DNA of 64,000 bases from Empedobacter stercoris (GTDB lineage Bacteria; Bacteroidota; Bacteroidia; Flavobacteriales; Weeksellaceae): assembly GCF_025244765.1 (NCBI RefSeq), contig NZ_CP104209.1, forward strand, positions 434,001-498,000, in the 5' to 3' direction. Within the stretch, counting starts at the first letter, position 1. Each line of letters begins with the position of its first letter. Of the stretch, positions 46,677-56,375 are shown in pieces. The notes under the pieces are model-generated. The model did not search any database. It had not been told where the DNA came from and worked only from the letters and a program-made list of their open reading frames with translations. Position numbers and translations under genes: made by a program.

Positions 46677-47717
46677 TTAATAATGAAAACGATTCGCTCT
46701 TTTAAACGTTCCTAAATCATTGAAACGAACACCATTTTCTTTCATTATTTTATGTGCTCTTTTTCGAGTAATATGTCGAACATAAAAAGTTTCATTCACA
46801 ACAAAATGATGAATAGCATGTGTCCAGCCAAAGAAAAAACAAAACACTTGGAAAGGATATGTCCACCAAACATTTAAAATTTGTGTTTGTTCAATTACAT
46901 TCCCTTTTTCTACATCACCAAAATAATGAAGGTTTGAAGTTATAAAATGCAAACAAAATTGGCGTAATAAATTAGGTAATAAAACAATATAAATAAATGG
47001 ATTTAACCAATTCAACGTTGATTTTATCACTTCAGGAAATACAAAATTTGTATTAAACTTAGTAGCAAGAAAATCTAAAACTAAATCAATCGAAAAGAAA
47101 TATAAAATAACATGAGATAGTATAGTCAGCGGAATTAATCCAAAAATTCCATATAATTTTAATTTATTAGCCGTTTCAAATTTTAGGTTTCCTTTATCAA
47201 CTTCAGATTTTATATCAGAAAATAAAACTTTAACACGAAAAAGATTTCCTAAAACTAAATCAGGTGTAAACAATAAACGTTTTAAAGACCATTTTTCACC
47301 ATTCGTCACCCCTCTTTCTTCCACATCGTGTAATGTTCCTGAAAATCTATGGTGATGAAAATGTAAGGTTCTACGAAACCATGGATTAAGTGTTAAAGGT
47401 CTCAAAATCCAAATCCATGCTAACATAAAATTATGTACAAATTTATTGTTTTTGAAATACATAAAATGAATCAAATCATGCTCTAATTCGTGTAAAACAC
47501 CAAATAAGAATGCATTCACAAGAATTAAAACCCATGCTGGAATAACATTAATATACCATAAATATCCCATAAAAAGACTAACAACTACAGCGAATGTAAA
47601 TATTAGTAATCCGATGGTATTCTGTTTTTTAAGTATTGGATAATCCTCTTTTAGTTCTCGATAAGATGCAGCAATTTCTCGTCTAATCTTACTGGTATGT
47701 TCTTGATGACTCATCAT
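46677..47717 (-). CDS. Membrane fatty acid desaturase-like di-iron enzyme
   Basis: This 346-residue multi-helix protein has the three His boxes of fatty acid desaturases: HELEHDLIHF (about 91), HFHHHR (about 118) and HAIHHF (about 302). They bind two irons at the cytoplasmic face. It could also be a beta-carotene-type or sphingolipid hydroxylase of the same superfamily. It is monocistronic, with a consensus promoter. Confidence 0.85.
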   Translation of the reverse strand: MMSHQEHTSKIRREIAASYRELKEDYPILKKQNTIGLLIFTFAVVVSLFMGYLWYINVIPAWVLILVNAFLFGVLHELEHDLIHFMYFKNNKFVHNFMLAWIWILRPLTLNPWFRRTLHFHHHRFSGTLHDVEERGVTNGEKWSLKRLLFTPDLVLGNLFRVKVLFSDIKSEVDKGNLKFETANKLKLYGIFGLIPLTILSHVILYFFSIDLVLDFLATKFNTNFVFPEVIKSTLNWLNPFIYIVLLPNLLRQFCLHFITSNLHYFGDVEKGNVIEQTQILNVWWTYPFQVFCFFFGWTHAIHHFVVNETFYVRHITRKRAHKIMKENGVRFNDLGTFKRANRFHY

Positions 47718-47738
47718 TTAATTTTAAACAATATCTAC

Positions 47739-47746
47739 AAATATAC
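47739..47746 (-). promoter_or_regulatory. -7 promoter element of the desaturase gene
   Basis: Reads TATATTTG on the minus strand, 21 nt before the ATG at 47717. The remaining 190 bp to the next promoter hold nothing recognisable. Confidence 0.5.
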
Positions 47747-47933
47747 TCAATACCTAACGCATAAATTTGATAGTTATGGCGAAATATATCATATTGTTTA
47801 TTTTAATTTATTATGTTAATGTAAGAATTTATAGAAATATAATTCAAATACACGATATTAAACAGATATTTTACTTACAATCATAATAGATTTGTAGAAC
47901 TATTTCAAATCAAAAAAATGATATAATTATCCT

Positions 47934-47941
47934 TAAATTTG
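47934..47941 (+). promoter_or_regulatory. -7 promoter element of the nuclease-helicase gene
   Basis: TAAATTTG, a full match, 16 nt before ATG 47958. Confidence 0.55.
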
Positions 47942-47957
47942 CTTCAAATTAATCGCC

Positions 47958-50900
47958 ATGAATCGAGAAGAAATAGGAAATCAACTTTTAAATGAAATTT
48001 TAAATATTCAGCTTGCCAATAAACCAATCAATTCTAAATATTTAGATTTAAAGCGTTTGGTTGAAAATCTTGCCTTTGAATTAACTAAAAATGAAGCTTT
48101 ACAATTTTCTAACTTTTTCTCGAAACTTTCGTTTATCTGTAATCAATTCCAAGTCTCTACTAAAATTCATTCGTTCCGAAAAACAGCTCAACGAATTTTG
48201 AGCGAGAAATACGAACCGACTGAACACGAGTATTTTACACATTATAAATATGTTGCAGAATTCATTTCTGCAATATATGAAGTAATGATTCCTTCGGAAA
48301 TTATCTATTATTTTCCTGAAAAAGAATTTTATACCAATAAGATTCTGACACGAAATAGAATTAAAAAACTACGTGTTCAAATCATAGAAATAAAACGCGA
48401 TTGTTTGATTTGTGATCATGAAGATAATGAAACTGAAGAAAATATTACGGTTCAAATTGATGAAGATGGCGTAAATGAACACTTTACTTCTGTTGAAAAT
48501 TTTTGGGTTGGTGCACAATTAAATTTAGTGAATTCGACAATTGATGAAGAAGGAATTTATCACCCACGCTTTATCATTCTCGAACCAGATTATTTGGTTG
48601 ATATTTCCGCAATTGCCGAGTGTTTTCAAGATTACGGAACATCAGAGTTCCATTATATTCAGAAGAAATACGAAGAAGCACCTAATAGCAAACATATACG
48701 ATTAGGAAATTTTGCCAATGCAGTAGTCGATCATTTTTCGACTGAGAATATGGAAAAAACTGATTTCAATGAGATTTTTAAAAATGATTTTAAGAATTAT
48801 CCGTTGGAATATACCGCTTGTAGTGATTTAACAAATCCTGATCATCTCAAAGAATATTACGAGGAAGCGAAAGGTCATTTTAATCGTATTCAAAAAGTAT
48901 TGGCAGAAGATTTTCCTACTTATGATATTTCATTAGATCGCGCCTTAATAGAACCTTCTTTTTTGTGCGAACAATATGGTATTCAAGGGCGTTTGGATTT
49001 GTTGGATATTAATCCTGAAGGAAAAAATAAGATTATAGAACTAAAATCTGGTGGTGCGCCTTTTCCGGATGATGGAAAAAGTGTCAAACCAAATCATGCA
49101 ACGCAGTTGTTTTTGTATTATCAGATCATTGGTGTTTTGTATGATTTAGAGTTTAAAGATGTCACGAAAAATACTGAAGGTTATATATTCTATTCAAAAG
49201 TTTATCAAGGAAATTTACGCTTTGATGTGCCGACTTTAGCACGGGTTCAACGAATTTTTGATTTACGAAATAGAATCATCATCAACGAAAACCGATTAGC
49301 AAATCATACGTTAACAGAAATAGAATCAATTGTCTATTCAATTAAACCTGCTAATTTCATCAAACGAAAAATTCATCCTCGTTTCAAAGAAATTTTAGAA
49401 GAACAATTGGATAAATTTCTCTATTCCATAAAAAATAGTTCGTCGTTAGAAAAAGCGTATTTTTATTCGTTTACCAACTTTATTGCAAAAGAGCAATACA
49501 TGGCAAAACTTGGCTTAGGACAATCAACTTCTAACAACGGTTTGGCGAGTTTGTGGTTAAATTCTTTCGAAGAAAAAAACAATAATTTTGAAATTATTTA
49601 TGATTTAGAAATCGTTGAGAATTATATTTCTGATCCAAAACGAGAAATTAAATTAAAACGAACAAATCCAGCAAACGATTTTATTTCGATTCGCGAAGGT
49701 GATATCTGTATTCTTTATCCAAGAAATGAATCGAAAGATTCTGTTTTAACAAATCAGGTTTTTAAATGTACAATCAAAAGTATTTCGCGCGAATTTATTG
49801 TGTTACGTTTCCGCTATCAGCAACCCAATACACACTTTTTTGATTCGTTTGATTCTTCAGGAAAATGGGCTTTAGAGAGAGATTTTATGGACTCTTCTTT
49901 TGTTTCGATGTATCGAAATTTATATGGATTAATTCATTCTTCTAAAGTTAAAAAAGATTTAATTTTAACACAATCTGTTCCAAGAAATAATATGGATTAT
50001 GATTATTTTAATGCAAATCTTTCGGATGAACAAAATCGAATTCTGAAAAAAGCACTTTCTGCAAAAGATTATTTCTTGTTGAACGGACCTCCAGGAACAG
50101 GAAAAACATCGATTATCATCAAAGAATTGGTAAAAGAAATCTATGACAACCAAAATTGTAATATTTTGCTTTTGGCATACACCAATCGTGCAGTTGATGA
50201 ATTATGCGAATCGATCAATTCGGCTATTTCTGATCAAATTGAACAAAAGTTTATTCGAATAGGGAATGAACTATCTACTTCGCCAGAATTTCATCCAAAT
50301 TTATTGAATAAAATTATCGAGCAAAAAGATACTGAATTAGAACAAAAAGGAGAAAAATTTTCGAGAAAAACAATTCAAGATATCGTTCAAAAACAACGTA
50401 TTTTCGTTTCGACTGTTGCTTCAATTTCAAGTAAAACCGAACTACTGAAGTTAAAGAAATTTGACACGATTATCATTGATGAAGCTTCACAGATTTTAGA
50501 ACCTCAAATTGTTGGAATTCTCCCAAAAACAGAGCGTTTTATTATGATTGGCGATCACAAACAATTACCAGCAATCGTTTTACAAAATCCTGAATTAGCA
50601 ATGACGAATAACGAGTTGTTGGAAAATATTGGCTTAATCAATCGTAAAAACTCCATTTTTGAACGATTATATGAGTTTTGTGAACGAAACAATTACGAAA
50701 ATGCGTTTGATCAACTAACCTTTCAAGGTCGAATGCACGCAGAAATTGCTGATTTTCCGAACAATTATTTTTATGAAGGAAAACTAAATGTTGCTTTTGA
50801 TATTCCAAATTTGAATGATGAGATTAAGCAAAGTTTAAATCGTCAACGTGCAGATTTACAATTCGAACACCATGATGAATCAAATAACTTACATCAATTT

Positions 50901-51404
50901 ATAATCAATAACCGTTTTGCGTTTATCAATGTTGACGAAAATCCATATTTACCATCAACAAATGTGCAAGAAGCTGATTTGATTGTCAAATTTGTGCAAG
51001 AAATTATTCATTTATACGAAATCAATCAAAAAGAATTTGATCCAAAGAAAACAATCGGAATTATTGCGCCTTTCCGTAATCAAATTGCGCTAATAAAACA
51101 AAAATTAGAATTGGCAAATATTCCAGATTACGAGCAAATTACGGTGGATACTGTTGAACGTTATCAAGGAAGTCAGCGCGATATTATTTTGTATAGTTTT
51201 GCTGTAACGTATCATTCGCAATTGAATGCATTGGTGAATATGAATGATCAAGGAAATGTAGATCGAAAACTAAATGTTGCCTTAACTCGTGCAAAAGAGC
51301 AATTATTTTTGATTGGAAATCAAACCATTTTGAAAGAAAATCAACTCATTAAAACGTTAATTGATTATTTAGAAAATAAATCTACTCATAAACTGACAAT
51401 CTAA
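47958..51404 (+). CDS. Dna2-like PD-(D/E)XK nuclease fused to a superfamily 1B helicase
   Basis: This 1148-residue cytoplasmic protein opens with an uncharacterised region (about 1-300). A PD-(D/E)XK nuclease core follows, with Asp347 in GRLDLL, E361-x-K363 in IELKSG and QLFLYY as the helix. The C-terminal half is a Upf1/Dna2-type helicase: Walker A GPPGTGKT (710-717), Walker B DEAS (841), GDHKQLPAIV, the QGRMH motif, QGSQRDIILYS and ALTRAKEQLFLIGN. Eukaryotic Dna2 trims 5' flaps with this same layout. I do not see the CX2CX5C end of the Dna2/AddB iron-sulfur cluster. Single gene; recombination, flap removal or defence are possible roles. Confidence 0.83.
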   Translation: MNREEIGNQLLNEILNIQLANKPINSKYLDLKRLVENLAFELTKNEALQFSNFFSKLSFICNQFQVSTKIHSFRKTAQRILSEKYEPTEHEYFTHYKYVAEFISAIYEVMIPSEIIYYFPEKEFYTNKILTRNRIKKLRVQIIEIKRDCLICDHEDNETEENITVQIDEDGVNEHFTSVENFWVGAQLNLVNSTIDEEGIYHPRFIILEPDYLVDISAIAECFQDYGTSEFHYIQKKYEEAPNSKHIRLGNFANAVVDHFSTENMEKTDFNEIFKNDFKNYPLEYTACSDLTNPDHLKEYYEEAKGHFNRIQKVLAEDFPTYDISLDRALIEPSFLCEQYGIQGRLDLLDINPEGKNKIIELKSGGAPFPDDGKSVKPNHATQLFLYYQIIGVLYDLEFKDVTKNTEGYIFYSKVYQGNLRFDVPTLARVQRIFDLRNRIIINENRLANHTLTEIESIVYSIKPANFIKRKIHPRFKEILEEQLDKFLYSIKNSSSLEKAYFYSFTNFIAKEQYMAKLGLGQSTSNNGLASLWLNSFEEKNNNFEIIYDLEIVENYISDPKREIKLKRTNPANDFISIREGDICILYPRNESKDSVLTNQVFKCTIKSISREFIVLRFRYQQPNTHFFDSFDSSGKWALERDFMDSSFVSMYRNLYGLIHSSKVKKDLILTQSVPRNNMDYDYFNANLSDEQNRILKKALSAKDYFLLNGPPGTGKTSIIIKELVKEIYDNQNCNILLLAYTNRAVDELCESINSAISDQIEQKFIRIGNELSTSPEFHPNLLNKIIEQKDTELEQKGEKFSRKTIQDIVQKQRIFVSTVASISSKTELLKLKKFDTIIIDEASQILEPQIVGILPKTERFIMIGDHKQLPAIVLQNPELAMTNNELLENIGLINRKNSIFERLYEFCERNNYENAFDQLTFQGRMHAEIADFPNNYFYEGKLNVAFDIPNLNDEIKQSLNRQRADLQFEHHDESNNLHQFIINNRFAFINVDENPYLPSTNVQEADLIVKFVQEIIHLYEINQKEFDPKKTIGIIAPFRNQIALIKQKLELANIPDYEQITVDTVERYQGSQRDIILYSFAVTYHSQLNALVNMNDQGNVDRKLNVALTRAKEQLFLIGNQTILKENQLIKTLIDYLENKSTHKLTI

Positions 51405-51437
51405 TTAAAATCACTTCTTAATTCATTTAAGATTCAG

Positions 51438-51445
51438 TAAATTTG
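51438..51445 (+). promoter_or_regulatory. -7 promoter element of hemL
   Basis: TAAATTTG, 21 nt before ATG 51467. It overlaps the earlier in-frame codon at 51443 and so supports the later start. Confidence 0.55.
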
Positions 51446-51466
51446 TGCAACTATTTTTGTAAAATT

Positions 51467-52750
51467 ATGTTGTATCAAAGAAGTAGCGCATTATTTAAAG
51501 ATGCGCAAGAATATATTCCGGGAGGTGTAAATTCTCCTGTTCGTGCATTTAAATCTGTTGGAGGAACGCCAATTTTCATCAAAAAAGCTGAAGGAGCTTA
51601 TATTTATGATGAAGACGGACGTGCTTACGTAGATTATATCAACTCTTGGGGACCGATGATTATTGGACATACAGATCCACGAGTTTTGAATGCGACAGTT
51701 GAGCAAATGAAAAATGGTTTTTCTTTTGGTACACCAACTGAATTGGAAACTGAAATTGCAAAATTAATCACTTCTGTTGTGCCAAACATCGACATGATTC
51801 GTATGGTGAATTCTGGTACAGAAGCTTGTATGTCTGCAATTCGTTTAGCAAGAGGTTATACAAATCGTGATAAAATTGTAAAATTTGAAGGTTGTTACCA
51901 TGGACATTCAGATTCATTTTTGATTAAAGCTGGTTCTGGTGCTGCAACTTTCGGAAATCCAAATTCTCCGGGTGTAACGCAAGGAACTGCAAAAGACACA
52001 TTGTTGGCAGAATACAATAATTTGGAAGATGTAAAAGCTTTATTCGAACAAAATAAAGGCGAAATTGCGGCTATTATTGTAGAACCAATTGCAGGAAACA
52101 TGGGATGTATTGTTCCAGAAAAAGGTTTCTTAGAAGGATTGAGACAAATTTGTGATGAGAATGGCGCATTATTAATTTTTGATGAAGTAATGACAGGTTT
52201 CCGTCAAGCGATGGGAGGTTCTCAAGAACGTTTAAACATCAATGCAGATATTGTAACATTTGGTAAAGTAATTGGCGGTGGTTTCCCTGTTGGTGCTTTT
52301 GCTGCTCGTCGCGAAATCATGAATCATCTTGCTCCTCTTGGCTCTGTTTATCAAGCGGGAACATTATCAGGAAATCCAATTGCGATGCGTGCGGGTATCA
52401 CAACATTGAATATTATCAATAATGATAGAGCATTATTCAATAGAATTGATAACGCTACAGAAACTTTAGATGTTGAAATTTCTAAAATCTTTGCAGAAAA
52501 AGGAATTCCAAATCATATCAATCGTTTAGGGTCGATGATGTCTGTTTTCTTTACAGAGCAAACGGAAATTAAAAACTTTACAGATGTGACCAAATGTAAC
52601 CACGAAAGATTCAACAAATTTTTCCATCATTTATTAACGAACGAAGTTTACATTGCTCCTTCTGGATACGAAACTTGGTTTATTTCTGATGCAATTAAAG
52701 ATGCTGAAATTAATAAAACATTAGACGCTGTAAGAAGCTTCGAAGGATAA
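51467..52750 (+). CDS. hemL: Glutamate-1-semialdehyde 2,1-aminomutase
   Basis: This 427-residue PLP enzyme makes 5-aminolevulinate in the C5 haem pathway. The N-terminus [20 protein letters not shown] is typical. [16 protein letters not shown] binds the cofactor phosphate, FDEVMTGFR holds the Asp, and Lys267 in [15 protein letters not shown] forms the Schiff base. hemB lies 5 kb away on the other strand. Confidence 0.95.
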   Translation: MLYQRSSALFKDAQEYIPGGVNSPVRAFKSVGGTPIFIKKAEGAYIYDEDGRAYVDYINSWGPMIIGHTDPRVLNATVEQMKNGFSFGTPTELETEIAKLITSVVPNIDMIRMVNSGTEACMSAIRLARGYTNRDKIVKFEGCYHGHSDSFLIKAGSGAATFGNPNSPGVTQGTAKDTLLAEYNNLEDVKALFEQNKGEIAAIIVEPIAGNMGCIVPEKGFLEGLRQICDENGALLIFDEVMTGFRQAMGGSQERLNINADIVTFGKVIGGGFPVGAFAARREIMNHLAPLGSVYQAGTLSGNPIAMRAGITTLNIINNDRALFNRIDNATETLDVEISKIFAEKGIPNHINRLGSMMSVFFTEQTEIKNFTDVTKCNHERFNKFFHHLLTNEVYIAPSGYETWFISDAIKDAEINKTLDAVRSFEG

Positions 52751-52756
52751 GAATAA

Positions 52757-52790
52757 AAAAAATGCAGTGGTTTTCTACTGCATTTTTTAT
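52757..52790. terminator. Terminator between hemL and the DUF4286 gene
   Basis: AAAAAATGCAGT and ACTGCATTTTTT, a 12-bp stem with loop GGTTTTCT, between convergent genes. Confidence 0.8.
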
Positions 52791-53105
52791 TTATTGATAA
52801 TCACCAATATGCTCCATTTCACTGACAAAGCTAATTACTTTTGTTGCAAACTTTTGCAAGCTTTTTTGTTGAATTTCTGCTAAAAAATTATTTTTAAACT
52901 GGTCTAAAGTCAATTCATCATTCACAAACAATTGCAACGAATAAGACGTCGCTCCTGGCTCTACATGCGAAGTTATTTTTCCTAAACGAGCTCCAATAAA
53001 ACAATTCGATTTCAAATAGTCATTGATGTGTTCTCTCTGCACCCACTCAAACCATTCACCATGCACTTCTTGTTCTACAATAAACGTTGTATTATATAAT
53101 ATCAT
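52791..53105 (-). CDS. DUF4286 family protein
   Basis: This 104-residue protein matches DUF4286, a small Bacteroidota family with a dimeric ferredoxin-like fold: NTTFIVEQEVHGEWFEWVQREHI at the start and SYSLQLFVNDELTLDQF in the middle. Function unknown. Single gene. Confidence 0.78.
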   Translation of the reverse strand: MILYNTTFIVEQEVHGEWFEWVQREHINDYLKSNCFIGARLGKITSHVEPGATSYSLQLFVNDELTLDQFKNNFLAEIQQKSLQKFATKVISFVSEMEHIGDYQ

Positions 53106-53215
53106 TTTCTAAATTTTTTCAAAGATACAAAGGTTTTAGAATTATATTTTTTATCAAAAAGAAGTTTACTCTAAATTTTATTGTTAAATTTACCTATTAT
53201 TCATAACAAAAAAAA

Positions 53216-54598
53216 ATGAACAATACTCAACAATTTATACAAGAAAATAAACAACGTTTTCTTGATGAATTAATAGAATTACTTAAAATTCCTTCAGTTA
53301 GTGCTGATCCAGCCTACACACAAGATGTAAATGATGCAGCTGAAATGGTTGCAAAATATTTGAAACAAGCAGGTGCTGACAATGTAGAAGTTTGCGAAAC
53401 AGAAGGTTTCCCAGTTATTTATGGTGAAAAAATTATTGATCCATCAAAACCAACTGTTTTAGTTTACGGACATTATGATGTTCAACCAGCTGATCCTTTA
53501 GAATTATGGGAATCTGGACCATACGAGCCAGTAATCAAAAAGACAGAAATTCATCCAGATGGTGCAATTTTCGCCCGTGGTTCTGCAGATGATAAAGGTC
53601 AAATGTTTATGCATGTTAAAGCTTTCGAAGCTTTAAACAAATCAAACGAATTACCTTGTAACGTTAAATTTATGATCGAAGGTGAAGAAGAAGTTGGTTC
53701 TCCTTCATTGGTAAATTTCGTAAAAGACAATAAAGAGAAATTAAAAAATGATGTGATTTTAATTTCTGACACTTCTATGATTTCGAACGATCAACCTTCT
53801 ATTTCTGTAGGTTTACGTGGATTGTCATATGTAGAAGTTGAAGTAAAAGGATCTAATCGCGATATGCACTCGGGTGTGTATGGTGGAGCAGTTCCAAATC
53901 CAATTAACGTTTTAGCAACAATGATTGGAAAATTAATCAATGAAAAAGGACATATCACTATTCCTGGTTTTTACGAACCAATTCTTGAGTTGACAGAAGA
54001 TGAAAGAGCTGATTTAGCTAAAATTCCTTTTAACGTCGAAGATTACAAAAAATCAATTGGTATTGCTGATATTCAAGGTGAAGAAGGATTCTCTACAATC
54101 GAAAGAGCTTCTATTCGTCCAACTTTAGATGTGAATGGAATTTGGGGTGGTTATATTGGCGAAGGTGCAAAAACTGTAATTCCTTCTCATGCGTATGCTA
54201 AAATATCTATGCGTTTGGTTCCAGGACAAGATCCAGAAGTTGTAACAAAACAATTTGCTGATTATTTCCCAACTTTAGCACCTTCTTCTGTAGAAGTTAA
54301 AGTAAAACCACATCACGGAGGTAAACCTTATATTTTACCAACAAATCATCCAGGTTTTATCGCTGCTAAAAAAGCATTAGCTGAAACATTTGAAAAAGAA
54401 GCGTTAGCTGAAAGAGCTGGAGGTTCTATTCCAATTGTCGCATTATTCGAGGAAGAATTAGGTACAAAATCTGTGTTAATGGGGTTCGGATTAAACTCTG
54501 ACGTTATCCACTCACCTAACGAACATTATGGTTTATTCAATTTCTACAAAGGAATCGAAACCATTCCATATTTCTACAAATATTTTAACGAACAATAA
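53216..54598 (+). CDS. M20-family dipeptidase
   Basis: This 460-residue metallopeptidase has the first metal site VLVYGHYDVQPADPLELW (His, Asp). A bridging Asp follows in ARGSADDKGQ and the catalytic Glu pair is in IEGEEEVGSPSL, with further ligands in LISDTS and VIHSPNEHYG. A dimerisation lid domain lies between. This is the carnosinase/CNDP-like subgroup, cleaving dipeptides in the cytoplasm. No signal peptide. Single gene with a terminator. Confidence 0.9.
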   Translation: MNNTQQFIQENKQRFLDELIELLKIPSVSADPAYTQDVNDAAEMVAKYLKQAGADNVEVCETEGFPVIYGEKIIDPSKPTVLVYGHYDVQPADPLELWESGPYEPVIKKTEIHPDGAIFARGSADDKGQMFMHVKAFEALNKSNELPCNVKFMIEGEEEVGSPSLVNFVKDNKEKLKNDVILISDTSMISNDQPSISVGLRGLSYVEVEVKGSNRDMHSGVYGGAVPNPINVLATMIGKLINEKGHITIPGFYEPILELTEDERADLAKIPFNVEDYKKSIGIADIQGEEGFSTIERASIRPTLDVNGIWGGYIGEGAKTVIPSHAYAKISMRLVPGQDPEVVTKQFADYFPTLAPSSVEVKVKPHHGGKPYILPTNHPGFIAAKKALAETFEKEALAERAGGSIPIVALFEEELGTKSVLMGFGLNSDVIHSPNEHYGLFNFYKGIETIPYFYKYFNEQ

Positions 54599-54618
54599 TT
54601 TCGACTAAATAACTTCTG

Positions 54619-54650
54619 AAAAGCGAATCAATTTGATTCGCTTTTCTTTT
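54619..54650 (+). terminator. Terminator of the dipeptidase gene
   Basis: AAAAGCGAATCAA and TTGATTCGCTTTT, a 13-bp inverted repeat with a 1-nt centre, followed by a T-rich tract. Confidence 0.82.
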
Positions 54651-54669
54651 TGGTTTATAGTAGAATGAT

Positions 54670-54677
54670 TAATTTTG
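54670..54677 (+). promoter_or_regulatory. -7 promoter element of the monooxygenase gene
   Basis: TAATTTTG, 16 nt before ATG 54694. Confidence 0.5.
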
Positions 54678-54693
54678 AACTTTATTTTAATCA

Positions 54694-55845
54694 ATGGGTA
54701 AAAAATTCTTAATTGCTGGTGCTGGTATAGCTGGATTAACTTTAGCAAAAGTTCTTCAAGACTTAAATTATGATTACGAAATTTATGAAGCATCATCAGA
54801 AGTTCGTGGAATTGGTGCTGGTTTTGGATTAGCTTCTAATGCAATGAAAGCTTTCGAAATTCTTGGATTAGCTGAAGAAGTTGCTCCTTTGGGGCATATG
54901 TTAGAAGACTTTGAAATTCAGGATTGGAAAGAAAAAACCATTTTGAAAGCAGATACAGAACGATTAAGAAAAAACTATAACAACGAAAATTTTGCTATTC
55001 ATCGTGCCGATTTACATCATTTTTTAGTTTCAAAAATTGATTTCAATAAAATTAAAACTTCTAAAAAAGTCAAATTCTTTGAGCAAAGTTTTGAAAAAGT
55101 TGTCCTTCATTTTGAAGATGGAACTTCTACAGAAGGCGATTATTTAATTGGAGCTGATGGAATAAATTCTACAATTCGTCAACAATTATTAAAACAATCT
55201 ACGCCTCGTTATGCAGGATATATTTGTTGGCGCGCAATTGTCGAAGACGACACGTATAACTCTAAAAAAAGCATCGAAACATGGGGACCAAATGGTCGTT
55301 TTGGTTTGACTCCTTTAATCAACAATCAAATTTATTGGTATGCTTGCGTGAATACAAAATTAAATTCTGAGGTTTACAACTATACTTTAAGAGATATCAA
55401 AAATCTGTTTAAGGATTATTCAGGACAAATCAGGAGTACATTGCAAAAAACAAAGACACAAAATGTAATTACAACACCTATAATGGATATTAAACCAATT
55501 AACAATTATGCGTTTAATCGTGTTTTATTGATTGGTGATGCCGCGCATGCAACTACACCAAATATGGGGCAAGGAGCCTGTATGGCTGTAGAAGACGTTT
55601 GTGTTTTGTTTGATGAATTAAACAAAAAAGAGTCTGATATTTTATTAGCTTTTGAAGATTATAATTTACGTCGATTAAAACGTACACATTATATCATTGA
55701 CACTTCTCGTTTGGCTGGAAAAATTGCTCAAGTTGATAATAAATTTTTGATGAATCTTCGAAATTTTGCTTTTCGAAATTTACCACAATCTATTACTCAA
55801 AGTCCTTTGGAAGACTTATTAGAAGAAGACTTTATGAAGGTTTAA
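54694..55845 (+). CDS. FAD-dependent monooxygenase (group A hydroxylase fold)
   Basis: This 383-residue flavoprotein has GAGIAGLTLA (about 8-17) for FAD binding, GADGINSTIR (the DG motif) and GDAAHATTPNMGQGACMAVED (second FAD motif). It belongs to the PHBH-type hydroxylases. It differs from Tet(X) in its N-terminal and substrate regions, so I do not call it a tetracycline-modifying enzyme. Substrate unknown; single gene. Confidence 0.87.
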   Translation: MGKKFLIAGAGIAGLTLAKVLQDLNYDYEIYEASSEVRGIGAGFGLASNAMKAFEILGLAEEVAPLGHMLEDFEIQDWKEKTILKADTERLRKNYNNENFAIHRADLHHFLVSKIDFNKIKTSKKVKFFEQSFEKVVLHFEDGTSTEGDYLIGADGINSTIRQQLLKQSTPRYAGYICWRAIVEDDTYNSKKSIETWGPNGRFGLTPLINNQIYWYACVNTKLNSEVYNYTLRDIKNLFKDYSGQIRSTLQKTKTQNVITTPIMDIKPINNYAFNRVLLIGDAAHATTPNMGQGACMAVEDVCVLFDELNKKESDILLAFEDYNLRRLKRTHYIIDTSRLAGKIAQVDNKFLMNLRNFAFRNLPQSITQSPLEDLLEEDFMKV

Positions 55846-55851
55846 TTAAAA

Positions 55852-55897
55852 AAATGTCATTCCGACTCGTATATTGAAATTTTTCAGAATGACATTT
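55852..55897. terminator. Terminator hairpin between convergent genes
   Basis: AAATGTCATTC (55852-55862) and GAATGACATTT (55887-55897), an 11-bp stem around a 24-nt loop that itself contains TGAAATTTTTCA. It begins 7 nt after the monooxygenase stop. The loop is longer than usual. Confidence 0.65.
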
Positions 55898-55902
55898 CTA
55901 AT

Positions 55903-56205
55903 TTACTTCAACAGCACATTTTCTTTCAATTCTTTTTTAGATAATTGAAAGTGCTTATTAAATTCAGTTTCAAATGATTCTAAATCCATTGTGATTTCCC
56001 AATCACCAAATTCATTTTCGAATAAATCGCCTAAATGTTCTTTTAAATCATCTAACTTTTGTTGAATCAATTCATTATTCAGAATATCCACTTCAACATC
56101 ATTACTTATCTCTACCTGTTCGTTGATTTTTTTAAGAATTAATGTATTTATAAATTCTTCGTGTGTATTCATAAAATCCTCAATCGTTCCTGTAAATTGT
56201 GTCAT
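55903..56205 (-). CDS. Hypothetical acidic 100-residue protein
   Basis: Not recognised. It is soluble, acidic and mostly helical, with a high proportion of Glu, Asp, Leu and Asn. ATG start at 56205 and stop just before the shared hairpin. No domain or partner is visible. Confidence 0.5.
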   Translation of the reverse strand: MTQFTGTIEDFMNTHEEFINTLILKKINEQVEISNDVEVDILNNELIQQKLDDLKEHLGDLFENEFGDWEITMDLESFETEFNKHFQLSKKELKENVLLK

Positions 56206-56345
56206 TTTATTTATTTTTTTCCATTACTTTTCGTGAATAAATATAGAACTATTTTAGAAACAAACAATTAAAAATAAGAATTCATAAAATGAGTTTTAAC
56301 ATAAGAATTAACGTCTTCTATTTATTGAAATCGATCAAATTGAAA

Positions 56346-56353
56346 TAAATTTG
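56346..56353 (+). promoter_or_regulatory. -7 promoter element of the aldo/keto reductase gene
   Basis: TAAATTTG, 22 nt before ATG 56376. Confidence 0.5.
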
Positions 56354-56375
56354 AAATAGTATTAAATCAAAAAAA

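Noticed and set aside
54694-55845. Tetracycline-inactivating Tet(X) enzyme
   Set aside because: Shares only the general flavin hydroxylase motifs; the N-terminal and substrate segments differ from Tet(X).
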